Shown here piece by piece: positions 8,338 through 16,871 of a stretch of DNA of 64,000 bases. The notes under the pieces are model-generated. The model was not told where the DNA came from, did no database searches, and worked only from the letters and a program-made list of their open reading frames with translations. Positions within the stretch are counted from its first letter, which is position 1, and each line of letters starts with the position of its first letter. The stretch is from contig NZ_CP114283.1 of NCBI RefSeq assembly GCF_027107535.1, positions 5,704,001-5,768,000 of the forward strand. The letters are read 5' to 3'. The stretch comes from Streptomyces aurantiacus. GTDB taxonomy: Bacteria > Actinomycetota > Actinomycetes > Streptomycetales > Streptomycetaceae. Both the position numbers and the translations under genes were made by a program.

Positions 8338-9561
8338 TCACCGACCGCTCCCGGGCGATCCTCCGGGACTGCTTCGGTCGGTGGGTCTGGTTTCGGGAGA
8401 GGGACGGCGGTTGCCGTGCCAGTCCAGTATCAGGACCGTGGCGTCGTCGCTGAGGGTGCCGCGGCAGGCGTCGAGCACCGCGGCGGTCAGGCCCCGGACG
8501 GCTTCGCGGGGATGCAGCGCGCCGGTCTCGTGAATGATGGAGGCGAGGTCGACGTCGGCGGCGGCGCGTTCCTGCATGCCGTCGGTGAGCAGGATCAGGC
8601 GGTCGTCGGGGCGCAGTTGCAGCTCCTGCAGGCGGTAGGTGGTGGGCGCCGCCACGCCGAAGGGCAGGTTCGCGGTGAGGCTGATCTCTTCGACGGTGCC
8701 GTTGCGCAGTCGTAGGGGCCGGGGGTGGCCGGCGTTGACGAGTTCGCACAGGCCGGTGTCGAGGTCGACGCACAGCAGCTGTCCGGTGGCCAGGCCGCGG
8801 TTGTGGTCCAGCAGTGCCTGGTGGGCGTGGCGGGCCTGTCTGAGGGCGTCACAGCCGCTGCGGCGGGAGCGCCGCAGGGCGCCGACCAGCAGGGTGGCCA
8901 GCAGTGCGGAGTTCGTGTCGTGGCCCATGGCGTCGGTGATGGACAGGTGCAGGGTGTCGCGGTCGAGGGTGTAGTCGTAGGTGTCGCCCCCGATGTCGTC
9001 GGCCGGTACCAGCCCGGCGGCGAGGGTGAACTGGGGCGCCTCGCAGCAGGGGGCCGAGGGCAGCAGCTGGTGCTGGATCTCCGCGGCCAGGCTCGTCTCG
9101 GTGGTGCGCCGGCCGAGGTGGTACAGGTCGGTGAAGCGGCGGTCCGTGACGATGATGTAGGCCAGCGCGTGGGCCGCGTCACGGACCTGCCGCAGCACGG
9201 TCTCGTCCGCGGCCTGCAAGGTCACCTCCAGTACGCCGATGCAGTCCCCGCGGTTGCTGACCGGCGTGATCACGCGCAGCCCGCCCTCGCCGTCCGCCTC
9301 CACACGCTGGCGCTGACTCCGCAGAACGCTGTCGTAGACGCTGTTCCGGAGGTCGACCGGTTCGGCGTGGTCGGCGGCGTCACCACCGGTCGCCGCAAGC
9401 CGTACCATCCGCTGGCCGATGAGGTCGAGGAACAGGAACGACACTTGCTCGGCACCGAACCGCTTCTGCAGGTCGTGTGCCACCACATCGACGGACTCCC
9501 CGGGCGGAGCCGCCTCCGCGGCGGTCAGCAACTCCCCCAGCTCCAGGTCTCCACTCTCCAC
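8338..9561 (-). CDS. SpoIIE-type PP2C phosphatase (regulator of anti-sigma antagonists)
   Basis: 407 residues. The C-terminal 230 residues are a PPM/SpoIIE domain: SLAAEIQHQLLPSAP, then GGDTYDYTLD and ITDAMGHDTNSA with the metal-binding Asp residues, VNAGHPRPLRL, LLTDGMQER and DDATVLILD. The first 150 residues (VSFLFLDLIGQRMVRLA ... VISNRGD-like strand, [20 protein letters not shown]) look like a divergent GAF-type sensor. SpoIIE phosphatases dephosphorylate STAS proteins and so release sigma factors from anti-sigma kinases. Start: GTG at 9561, fixed by an AAGGAGG 5 nt upstream; an ATG at 9627 is in frame but unsupported. It is a close paralogue of 47494-48672 over its whole length. Confidence 0.88.
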   Translation of the reverse strand: MESGDLELGELLTAAEAAPPGESVDVVAHDLQKRFGAEQVSFLFLDLIGQRMVRLAATGGDAADHAEPVDLRNSVYDSVLRSQRQRVEADGEGGLRVITPVSNRGDCIGVLEVTLQAADETVLRQVRDAAHALAYIIVTDRRFTDLYHLGRRTTETSLAAEIQHQLLPSAPCCEAPQFTLAAGLVPADDIGGDTYDYTLDRDTLHLSITDAMGHDTNSALLATLLVGALRRSRRSGCDALRQARHAHQALLDHNRGLATGQLLCVDLDTGLCELVNAGHPRPLRLRNGTVEEISLTANLPFGVAAPTTYRLQELQLRPDDRLILLTDGMQERAAADVDLASIIHETGALHPREAVRGLTAAVLDACRGTLSDDATVLILDWHGNRRPSPETRPTDRSSPGGSPGSGR

Positions 9562-9830
9562 GACAACCTCCTTACGGTTGCCGCACCTACTTCCCCAAGT
9601 CCCCGCAACATCACCTGTCGAGCTCATTTTGGCAGGTCAGGAGAGTGGACCGAGGCGTACGGGACGTTCATCGAGGTGTCTGGACGCCCGGAACCGGGGA
9701 AGGTCCTCCTCCTCGACGAGGACGACCGGGGCCTGCTCGCGGCGCCGTCGGCGCACCCCGTCGTGGCGTGCGATTCAGTCGGCCCCTGAGCGTTTGCGCG
9801 CTCGAGCGGTATGGCCGACGGCCGGGCGGG

Positions 9831-10658
9831 TCATCGAGGGTTCTCCTCGGGTTTCCGCCCCCAGACGGTGAGCATGCCTGCCGACAGAGCAGCGCACTCG
9901 TCGGAGTCCAGATACCGGACCGCGGCGTCGACGGCCGTGTCGTCGACCATGCCGGTGGCGAGCATCGCTGCCCTGCTCCGCTCCCACGTGTCCGCCCAGA
10001 AGCGGCTGATGGGACTGCCCGGCGACAAGGGGGGCACATGGATCTCGGCAGCGACGGACGCGAGTCCCGCCGCACGCAGCAGATGCGGGTACGACGGCAC
10101 CCAGGAGACATCGGTGCCGATGGTGGCCCCCAGCCCCTGCCACATCGCCCGCATCGCCACGCTGTACGGCGTGCCGGGCTTCCGGTCGTTCGTCAGGTCG
10201 ACCGCGTCGCTGAGGACCAGCACGCCGCCGGGCTCGACGAGTTCGGCGAGTTGCCCGATCAGTCGGGCGTGTTCAGGGAGGTGCATCAGTACGAAGCGCG
10301 CGTGCACGAGCCGGAACCGGCCGGGCACGACCTCCGGGTCGGTGATGTCGGCCTCCAGTACGTCGAGCCCGGGTACAGCCCGCTCCACGAGGAAGCGGAC
10401 GTCACGGTCCACCGCGAGCACGCTCGCCACCCCTGCCTCGTCCAGCAGCCTGCGGGAGACCGTGCCGGTACCGGCACCCACGTCGAGACAGTGCCACCCC
10501 GGGCCCGCCCCGAGTGCCCGCAGCCGCTTCATGGTGATGTCGTCGTAGGCGAGGGCTCCGAAGTCGATGCGCTCACCCTCGCCTGTCTGTTCCGGACGGA
10601 AGACGGTCTCGCCGTAGCGGCCGCCGCCCGGCGCGTCCCCGCGCGGAGCGGCGCTCAC
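9831..10658 (-). CDS. SAM-dependent class I methyltransferase
   Basis: 275 residues. Motif I of class I methyltransferases is plain at residues about 57-66 (CLDVGAGTGTVSRRLL), followed by the acidic end of strand 2 (VLAVDRDVRFL), motif ADITDPE and motif IV (HARFVLMHLPEH). The PGGVLVLSDAV strand completes the core. Substrate unknown; the layout is like ubiquinone/menaquinone-type or small-molecule methyltransferases. The GTG start overlaps the stop codon of a 32-codon upstream ORF (GTGA), implying coupled translation. The C-terminal part ends in a TVWGRKPEE strand. Confidence 0.87.
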   Translation of the reverse strand: MSAAPRGDAPGGGRYGETVFRPEQTGEGERIDFGALAYDDITMKRLRALGAGPGWHCLDVGAGTGTVSRRLLDEAGVASVLAVDRDVRFLVERAVPGLDVLEADITDPEVVPGRFRLVHARFVLMHLPEHARLIGQLAELVEPGGVLVLSDAVDLTNDRKPGTPYSVAMRAMWQGLGATIGTDVSWVPSYPHLLRAAGLASVAAEIHVPPLSPGSPISRFWADTWERSRAAMLATGMVDDTAVDAAVRYLDSDECAALSAGMLTVWGRKPEENPR

Positions 10659-10753
10659 GTCGCGCTCGGCGCAACGCCGAGGGTGTCGTCCCGGACCGGT
10701 TCCAGCACCCGGTCGACGAGGGACAGGAGCAGCGGGTCGTCAAGCTGAATCAA
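10655..10753 (-). CDS. Small ORF coupled to the methyltransferase
   Basis: A 32-residue frame starts at TTG 10753 with GAAGAGG 7 nt upstream and ends in a TGA that overlaps the methyltransferase GTG by the GTGA arrangement. The product is acidic and Leu-rich (LDDPLLLSLVDRVLEPVRDD). I do not recognise it. It may be a true small protein, a leader that couples translation, or the relic of an N-terminal extension. Codon third positions are GC-rich, as in real genes here. Confidence 0.4.
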   Translation of the reverse strand: MIQLDDPLLLSLVDRVLEPVRDDTLGVAPSAT

Positions 10754-10899
10754 GGCCGTACCTCTTCACACGGTGGGGCGGTTCCCGGCAGCCCGTGCCA
10801 GGGCCGCCGCCCCGCCGATCCTCCACCGACGACCGCCCGCACAGCCGAGGCGCGCCGCACCTGACCCGATCGGGCGGACGGTCGGGGATCTCCGGGTCC

Positions 10900-12588
10900 T
10901 CATTTCTGCTGCGTCATCTCGGTGTCCAGGGGAAGTACCAGGCGGCGCCCGCGGAAGCGCTCGCGCAGCAGCCGGTCGTGCGTCACCACGACGAGCGTGC
11001 CGGTGTAGTGGGCCAGTGCTGCCTCGATCTCTTCCACCAGGGCGGGAGCCAGGTGGTTGGTCGGCTCGTCGAGCAGGAGCAGATCGAGTGGGCCGGCCGT
11101 CACGAGCCGGGCCAGTTCGAGCTTGCGGCGCTGCCCGACGGACAGGTTGCGTACGGGAACAGTGAGGTCGGCGGTGTGGAACAGGCCGAGCGCGAGAAGG
11201 GTGTCCGCGTGCTCGTCGGGCTGCCCCGCCCGGCCGGCCGCGAATGCCGCGAGCAGCGTCCGGGCGTCGAAGGCGTCATCGGGCGCGCTTTGCTGCCGTA
11301 GGAATCCGACCCGGTGTGGTTGGCGCACGGCACCGGCGTCAGGTGTCAGTTCCCCCGCCAGCAGGTGGAGAAGGGTGCTTTTGCCGGCGCCGTTGGGGCC
11401 GGTGACAAGGAGTCGGTCCCCAGCGGCGAGTTCCAGTGACGGAACGTACAACCGCCCTTCGACCAGGGCGTCTTCCAGGTGAACTGCCGTTGACGCCTCC
11501 TCGGCGTTCGGTGTGCCCTCGACGCGGCCTGTGAACCGCAGTGGCTGCGGAGGCGGCGGCACGGGGTGCTCCCTGAGCCGTTGCAGCCGTTCGCGTGCGT
11601 TCCGGATGCGGCTTTGTGCGCCGTGCGACCGCGAGCGGGCCCGGAAGGCTCCGGCGCCGCTGAACGCCCACGGACCTTTGCGGGGGATCTCGGCCAGCAG
11701 TCCGATACCGGCGGCGGCGAGGTGTTCCTGTCGGGTGACCTCGTTGCGCCATTGCTCGTGGTTCCACACCCACCGGGCCCGGGCCGCCGCCTTGGCGGCG
11801 AGGAAGCCGTCGTAGCCGTTGCCGTAGCGCCGTATCGTGCGCCGGTCGTGATCCACCTCCAGGACGGTGCCGGTGACGCGCTCCAGGAACGCCCGGTCGT
11901 GCGTGGCCACGACGACCGTGCCCCGATGACGGCGCAGGCGTCCTTCGAGCCAGGCCACGGCCTCGTCGTCCAGATCGTTCGTCGGCTCGTCGAGCAGCAG
12001 CAGTTCCGGGGCGAGGGCCAGGGCCGCGGCGAGCGCGAGCCGGGAGCGCTGGCCTCCGGAGAGGGTACCGAGCGCACGCTCCCGGTCCAGTGGCGCGCGC
12101 TCGCCGAGTCGGCGCAGGCCCACCTCGACCCGGCGGTCCGCTCCGTGCCCGCCGCGCGCGTCGAACTCGGCCACCAGCGCGGCGTAGCCCGCCAACTCGG
12201 CGGGACCGGCCGTGCCCAGGGTGGTCTCAGCGACACGAATACCGTGCTCCAGGGCCCGTAGCTCGCCCAGTACGTGATCCACGGCGTCGCCCACGCGCGC
12301 CGAACCGGGCAGGTCGAGGGTCTGGCGAAGGTGGCCGGTACCTCCCGGTGCGATGACGGTGAGGCCGCCGTTGTCGACGGGCTCCTGTCCTGCCAGCAGT
12401 CGCAGGAGCGTGGACTTCCCAGAGCCGTTGTCGCCGACGATGCCGACCCTTTCGCCCGGCCGGATCGTGAAGGACACGCGGTCCAGCACCAGGCGGTCGC
12501 CGTAGCGCTTGGTCACCTCCGCAAGAGCGATCTGAGACGTGGTGGGAGGGGAAGCGGTGAGGGTGGTGTCGACGGAAGCACAGTGCAA
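10900..12588 (-). CDS. ABC-F ATPase (ribosome-protection type, antibiotic resistance candidate)
   Basis: About 562 residues with two ABC ATPase domains and no membrane segments, the ABC-F layout. Domain 1: GDNGSGKSTLLRLLAG (Walker A), LSGGQRSRLALA (signature), LLLLDEPTNDLDD (Walker B). Domain 2: GPNGAGKSTLLHLLAG, LSVGQRRKLELARL, LLLLDEPTNHLA. The linker between them is basic. Many ABC-F proteins displace macrolides, lincosamides or pleuromutilins from the ribosome; whether this one does is inferred. The TTG at 12588 is chosen because AAGGAG lies exactly 5 nt upstream, whereas the in-frame GTG at 12594 overlaps that site. Preceded by a perfect 21-bp palindrome. Confidence 0.88.
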   Translation of the reverse strand: MHCASVDTTLTASPPTTSQIALAEVTKRYGDRLVLDRVSFTIRPGERVGIVGDNGSGKSTLLRLLAGQEPVDNGGLTVIAPGGTGHLRQTLDLPGSARVGDAVDHVLGELRALEHGIRVAETTLGTAGPAELAGYAALVAEFDARGGHGADRRVEVGLRRLGERAPLDRERALGTLSGGQRSRLALAAALALAPELLLLDEPTNDLDDEAVAWLEGRLRRHRGTVVVATHDRAFLERVTGTVLEVDHDRRTIRRYGNGYDGFLAAKAAARARWVWNHEQWRNEVTRQEHLAAAGIGLLAEIPRKGPWAFSGAGAFRARSRSHGAQSRIRNARERLQRLREHPVPPPPQPLRFTGRVEGTPNAEEASTAVHLEDALVEGRLYVPSLELAAGDRLLVTGPNGAGKSTLLHLLAGELTPDAGAVRQPHRVGFLRQQSAPDDAFDARTLLAAFAAGRAGQPDEHADTLLALGLFHTADLTVPVRNLSVGQRRKLELARLVTAGPLDLLLLDEPTNHLAPALVEEIEAALAHYTGTLVVVTHDRLLRERFRGRRLVLPLDTEMTQQK

Positions 12589-12666
12589 GAGCACTCCTTG
12601 GCTGGGTGAACAGGATTGTGCGGCGAGCAGAGGGAGACCGGCTGCGGGCCGATGAACATGAAACTA

Positions 12667-12687
12667 GACGAGACGAATCGTCTCGTC
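12667..12687. promoter_or_regulatory. Perfect 21-bp palindromic operator upstream of the ABC-F gene
   Basis: GACGAGACGA, a central A, then TCGTCTCGTC: a perfect inverted repeat of 10-bp arms about 80 bp upstream of the ABC-F start. Arms of this AGACGA type are typical TetR-family operators. No TetR gene lies next to it, so the regulator must be elsewhere or the site serves the divergent gene at 12803. Confidence 0.7.
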
Positions 12688-12802
12688 AACGATTTTCGGC
12701 GGGTGAAGTGCGGAAGCCGCCGGCGGCACACCTACGCCCCGTGTCCGGGCTTGCCTTCGCACTGCCCTCCGCGTGCGGGGAGGACCGGGTTGATGGAATC
12801 TG

Positions 12803-13723
12803 ATGATCATGCGGAGCAAGGACGGGCGGGCGGGCGAAGGCCACGACGTGGAGAAGCTTCTGGACGAGCTCTACACCACGCCGCCGCCCGGTTTCGTCTC
12901 CCGTCGCGAGGAACTGGCGGCCCTCACCAAGGCGGCCGGGCAGGTGGAGGACGCCCGTCGCATCCATGCCGCCCGCCGACCCACGCTCGCCGCCTGGGCA
13001 GCGAACCTGCTGCTCCGCTCCCGCCCGGAGGAGTGCCAACGGTTCCTGGAACTGGGAGTCGCGCTGCGCGAGGCCTATCAGACCCTGGACGCCAGTGGGA
13101 TCAAGGAGCTGTCCGAGCAGCGCCGCCATGTCGTCTCGGCGCTGGCCCGGCAGGCCGGCCGGCTCGCCGTCGAGGGCGGGCACGCACTGTCCGACACCGC
13201 CCAACAGGGTGTCGAAGCCACGCTGCGCGCCGTACTCGCCGACGAGGACGCGGCCGATCGGTGGGCCACCGGCCGCCTGGAGGCCGCTCTCGCCCAGCCG
13301 TCGGACTTCCCCTCCCCCACCGGCGCCCCGGCCGCACCACCGGCGGCACCACCCCGAGCGGCGCCGCGGACTCGGACCAGGGACGAACTCGCCGAGAGGC
13401 GTCGCCTGAGACGGGAACAGCTCGCTCAGGCACGTACGTCGGCCGACATCGCCGACCGGCACCTCCACGGCCGGCGTGCCGAGCAAACGGACGCCGAGGC
13501 CGTACTCGAGCAGGCACATGACCGGCATGATCGGGCCCGTCGGCAAGTCTCCACGGCCGAGCAGCGGCTTCGCCTGGCGCGCGAACAGCTCCACCTGGCC
13601 GCGCAGGAGCAGAAGGCGGCCGAAAAACGGAACCGGGAGGCCGCTCTGGCCGCGGAACGCGCTGAGCGGACCGCACGGGAAGCCGCGCAGGAAGTGAAAC
13701 GGCTGGCCGGGCCCGTCACGTAG
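12803..13723 (+). CDS. Hypothetical coiled-coil protein
   Basis: 306 residues. The first 170 are helical, with a start like VEKLLDELYTTPPPGFVSRR, then ARRPTLAAWAANLLLR and RHVVSALARQAGRLA. A Pro/Ala-rich hinge (about residues 175-195) leads to a long charged coiled coil (ARRQVSTAEQRLRLAREQL, EKRNREAALAAERAER). Similar proteins are widespread but uncharacterised in Streptomyces; I do not assign a function. Divergent from the ABC-F gene, sharing the spacer that holds the 21-bp palindrome. Start ATG 12803 or 12809. Confidence 0.7.
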   Translation: MIMRSKDGRAGEGHDVEKLLDELYTTPPPGFVSRREELAALTKAAGQVEDARRIHAARRPTLAAWAANLLLRSRPEECQRFLELGVALREAYQTLDASGIKELSEQRRHVVSALARQAGRLAVEGGHALSDTAQQGVEATLRAVLADEDAADRWATGRLEAALAQPSDFPSPTGAPAAPPAAPPRAAPRTRTRDELAERRRLRREQLAQARTSADIADRHLHGRRAEQTDAEAVLEQAHDRHDRARRQVSTAEQRLRLAREQLHLAAQEQKAAEKRNREAALAAERAERTAREAAQEVKRLAGPVT

Positions 13724-13788
13724 GCAGGGCCCTCAGGTCCATGCCGGAACCCGTCGGCCGGGGACACGGGGCTGGAGGCGGTCGGCCG

Positions 13789-14283
13789 CTACTGGGGGCG
13801 GCGTCCGCCGAGGTCCCCGTCGGGATCGTCCAGGAGAGCGATGCGCGCGGTGATGCGCTTGCCGACCGTTTCCCGCTGGACCTCGAAACCCTGGGCGACA
13901 GCCATGACGATCTCCAGACCGTGCTGGCCGACTCTGCCCGCATCGGTGGCCCGGGCCACCGGCAGGACCGGATCACTGTCCCAGACGACGACTTCCACCA
14001 GGGCCCCGCAGATGCGAAGCCGCATCAGCACCGGCCCGGGAGCGTACTTGCGCGCGTTGGTGACCAGCTCGCTGACCACCAGCTGGGTCAGGTCCATCGC
14101 ACGCGCTGACACCGACAGGCCGTGCTCGGACCGGACCCGGGCGAGGAAGTCCGCCGCACGATGGCGCGCCTGGGCAATGACAGGGCCATCACCGTCCAGG
14201 GCGACGGCTTCCTGTATCGGACGGGCACCATGCACCGCGTCGCCCTCACCATCGCTCTCGGGAGCTGATTCCACCGGGTCCAC
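13789..14283 (-). CDS. Anti-sigma regulatory factor, HATPase type
   Basis: About 164 residues of the RsbW/SpoIIAB-like HATPase_c_2 family common in Streptomyces: QARHRAADFLARV, then LTQLVVSELVTNARKYAPGP (N-box), VVVWDSDPVLP (G1 box, variant of DxGxG) and VGQHGLEIVMAVAQGF (G2-like). These proteins bind ATP, sequester sigma factors and phosphorylate STAS antagonists; here the likely partner is the STAS gene transcribed divergently at 14427. Start: GTG at 14283 follows a GGGGGAACAGAG; longer starts up to 14424 would add residues outside the family's usual length. Confidence 0.82.
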   Translation of the reverse strand: MDPVESAPESDGEGDAVHGARPIQEAVALDGDGPVIAQARHRAADFLARVRSEHGLSVSARAMDLTQLVVSELVTNARKYAPGPVLMRLRICGALVEVVVWDSDPVLPVARATDAGRVGQHGLEIVMAVAQGFEVQRETVGKRITARIALLDDPDGDLGGRRPQ

Positions 14284-14426
14284 CTCTGTTCCCCCGTTCA
14301 CACCTGCGTGTACCCCGCACCATCTCTCACATGTGCCTTGAACTCGGCTAAAGTACCGAACGGTTGTTCCCTGTTCCATCTGGGCAGGCTTGCAGCGCAT
14401 GACGTGTCGGAGTCCGAGCCCCATCA

Positions 14427-14810
14427 GTGAGCGCAGTCGAGGAAACGGTGACAGATACCCACGAAGCAGCCCAGTCCGGCCAGCTGTCGATCGGCGACAC
14501 CGCTGTCGGCGACATCCGGGTGGTCACCCTGCGCGGCGAGATCGACCACACCGTCAAGGACGAGTTGAGCGAGGCCCTGCTGTCCGCCGAGAGCGCGTCG
14601 CCGCGGACAGTGGTGGACCTCAGCGGCGTGACATTCATGGACTCCAGCGGCATCAACGTCTTCGTCATCGTTCACCAGAAGGTGAGCGAGGCAGGGGGAT
14701 GGCTGCGTTTCGCCGGCGCCCAGGAAGCGGTGCTGCGGGTCCTTCAGCTTGTCGGCCTGGACAAGGTCATCCCCAGCCATCCCACCGTCGAGCAGGCCCT
14801 GACCGTCTGA
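14427..14810 (+). CDS. STAS-domain anti-anti-sigma factor
   Basis: 127 residues, a single STAS domain: VVTLRGEIDHTVKDELSEAL, TVVDLSGVTFMDSSGINVFV, then WLRFAGAQEAVLRVLQLVGL. The serine in the DSSG motif (near residue 72) is the phosphorylation site in SpoIIAA/RsbV proteins. Unphosphorylated, such proteins bind the anti-sigma kinase and release sigma. The divergent HATPase gene and the SpoIIE-type phosphatases at 8.3, 45.6 and 47.5 kb are candidate partners. GTG start. Confidence 0.88.
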   Translation: MSAVEETVTDTHEAAQSGQLSIGDTAVGDIRVVTLRGEIDHTVKDELSEALLSAESASPRTVVDLSGVTFMDSSGINVFVIVHQKVSEAGGWLRFAGAQEAVLRVLQLVGLDKVIPSHPTVEQALTV

Positions 14811-14843
14811 CCCCCTTCACACCCTCTCGTGGCACGTCAGGTG

Positions 14844-15130
14844 TCACCCGGCGGAGGCGTCGTTGGGCGTGCATGCGTGCTGAAGAGCCGTGCGGGCCTG
14901 CCCGCGCAGCCAGTCCTGCACGGGGTCGTTGTCGTAGCGCCGGTGCCACGCGAGGTGGATCGGGATGGCCGGCGTCGTCAGCGGCAGAGGCGGGGTACGG
15001 AGGCCGAGGTCGTCCAGGAGGGGCGGCTGACGAGTTCGGGGACCGCCGCGACGAGGTCGTGATGGCGCACGAACTGCAGGGCTGTCGCGTTGGTGGCAGC
15101 GGGACCAGCGTCCACGCCGGGCCGTTGACC
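14844..15130 (-). pseudogene. LysR-family regulator remnant (C-terminal part, frameshifted)
   Basis: Two adjacent minus-strand frames together give the end of a LysR substrate-binding domain: ALQFVRHHDLVAAVPELVSRP in one frame, then LLDDLGLRTPPLPL, HLAWHRRYDNDPVQDWLR in the next. The frames join at a C-run near 15020 where one base seems missing. The DNA-binding N-terminus is absent: similarity stops near 15118-15130, where a different coding fragment begins on the other strand. The remnant covers roughly the last 95 residues of a normal 300-residue LysR protein. Confidence 0.75.
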
Positions 15131-15298
15131 AACAAGCCCTACCAGGGCGACGGCAGCCTCATCCGTGCCGAGGAGTTCAAGCCTCGGATGATGCCTCCCA
15201 TGGCACCGCGCGCGGGTATCGCCGCCCTGATGGTCGCGGAAGCGGAAGCACCGCGTTTCGCCGACACGGACACCATCGCCTTGTTCGAAAGCCGCTGA
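15125..15298 (+). pseudogene. Orphan C-terminal coding fragment
   Basis: An open frame ending at TGA 15298 encodes KPYQGDGSLIRAEEFKPRMM and ends in ADTDTIALFESR. It has coding-like composition but no start with a ribosome binding site, and upstream it runs into sequence that is clearly the antisense of the LysR remnant. It looks like the tail of a larger enzyme, probably an oxidoreductase, fused to the LysR relic by a deletion. The parent family is not recognised with confidence. Confidence 0.4.
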
Positions 15299-15414
15299 AC
15301 CGTGCCCGTAACCCTCCACCACAGCGCCACGGTCGTGGTGGAGGAACCACGGCGGCCTCGCTGAGTTGCGGCCCGTGCGGCCCGTCACCCGACCGCGGGG
15401 CGGGACGCCCTGTC

Positions 15415-15777
15415 CTATGCGGCGCCGGAACCCTCGAGGAAGTGCAGCAGCACGGCGGCCTCCGCCCGGAGCCGCGCGGCTCGCTCCGCATGCGCGGGCG
15501 CGGTCAACTGCGCTGCAGCATCCAGTCGTTCGGTGGCCTCGGACCGCACGACATCCATCACGCGGCGCTCGCTCAGTTCACGCCGCGCCGCCTCGGTGGC
15601 GCCGGCCCCGACCGGGGACTGCTCAAGAGCCGTGCCGCGAAGTTCCGACTCGTCCACAGGCACCGCCTCGGCGTTGTCCAGCGCAGCGAGCGTAGTGCGC
15701 AGGGCACTGACTGCGGCCTTGTCACGGGCGCGCATCGCTTCCGGCAGTGCTTGACGCATACGAAGACGTACAGACAT
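15415..15777 (-). CDS. GatB/YqeY-like protein
   Basis: 120 residues. The N-terminal pattern MRQALPEAMRARDKAAVSALRTTLAALDNAE is the start of the YqeY family (helical domain related to the C-terminal tail of GatB). The C-terminal half, ERRVMDVVRSEATERLDAAA ... AAVLLHFLEGSGA, follows the actinobacterial members. YqeY proteins may bind tRNA, but their role is not settled. It lies intact between decayed genes. Confidence 0.8.
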   Translation of the reverse strand: MSVRLRMRQALPEAMRARDKAAVSALRTTLAALDNAEAVPVDESELRGTALEQSPVGAGATEAARRELSERRVMDVVRSEATERLDAAAQLTAPAHAERAARLRAEAAVLLHFLEGSGAA

Positions 15778-15993
15778 GCCGACGACCTTATGGCGGCGCC
15801 CCTGGACTCACAACGCGATATACGTGCAGGCTCAAAGGACCGTCGGCCGAGGCACCACGCTTCGACAGGCTCGCAGAACGGGACCGCAGTTCCGCGCCCT
15901 TCCCGATGGCCGGGTGCTCCAGCCATGGACCGTGATCCAGCCGACCGGGTCGTGCTGTCGAAGCTGCTCCGATCGAGCCGCCGACGGCCGCCG

Positions 15994-16871
15994 CTACGAG
16001 GAGGCCGGATCCGCGCGACCCTCCTTCCTCCGGCCGAGCGTGAGCATCGCCTCGGTGACCTCGCCGACCGCCGCGTCGGGGATCGCAGTGGCGGCCTCCT
16101 TGAGGACGAGCAGTCGTGCCCGGGAATCTCGCGCGCGATCGCCTCGCCGTTGCCGACAGGGAAGAACCGGTCGCGACGGCCGTGGACGACGAGCGTGGGG
16201 ACCTCGATCTCGGGCAGGCGCTCGCGCCAGCGGGGCTTGCAGTCGATTCTGGAGAACACCATGCCCATCTGGTTGGCCATCTGGACCGGGGATGCGGTGC
16301 CGGGCGTGCGGTCCCAGATGCGCGCTGCGCTCGCGCGCGCGGCGACGGGATCGTCGCCGAGGATCTCCGCGGCACCAGCGGCGAACTCCGCGACCGCCTC
16401 GCGGTCGGTCCAATCGGGCATCGCACGCGCGAACAGCCGGCTCATCGTCGCCTGGTCATGGCCGGGAAGGTCATCGTCGGGCGGGCCAGGGGCAACCGCG
16501 CGGGTGCCGACCAGGGTGAGCGCCGAGAACGCGCCTGGATGGTCGAGCACGGCCACCTGGGCGACCATCCCGCTGACGCCGATCCCCGCGAGGTGCGCGG
16601 GTCCCCCGCCGAGCGCGCCGGCAAGGGCCGCCGCGTCGGCGGCGAGGCCGCGCAGGGTGTACGTGGGCGCCTCCGGATCCGCCGTCGTCGACTCGCCGCT
16701 GTCGCGCAGGTCGTAGCGCACCACACGAAGTCCGCCGGCGGCGAGGCGCTCGCAGAGGGCGTCGGGCCAGGAGAGCATCGTCGTCCCGCCCGCGAGCAGG
16801 ACGAGTGGCGCGTCGTCGTCGCCGAACGACTCGATGCCCAAGGAGACCCCGTTGACGTCGACAGTGGTCAT
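15994..16871 (-). pseudogene. Alpha/beta hydrolase, frameshifted near its C-terminus
   Basis: From ATG 16871 the frame encodes a typical hydrolase: LVLLAGGTTMLSWPDALCE, RYDLRDSGEST, GIGVSGMVAQVAVL (nucleophile elbow GxGVSGM with Ser) and VPTLVVHGRRDRFFP (acid Asp). After EAIAREIPG near 16120 the frame becomes low-complexity Arg/Ser, while the neighbouring frame continues the family ending (LLVLKEAATAIPDAAVGEV, to a stop at 15994). A single missing G in a G-run explains this. It could be a real inactivation or a sequencing error. The ATG overlaps the stop of the upstream RibD-like remnant (ATGA). Confidence 0.75.

Noticed and set aside
9640..9789. Plus-strand coding-like stretch ending in SAHPVVACDSVGP
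   Set aside because: Looks protein-like for about 45 residues but has no start or family, lies between two minus-strand genes and could be chance.
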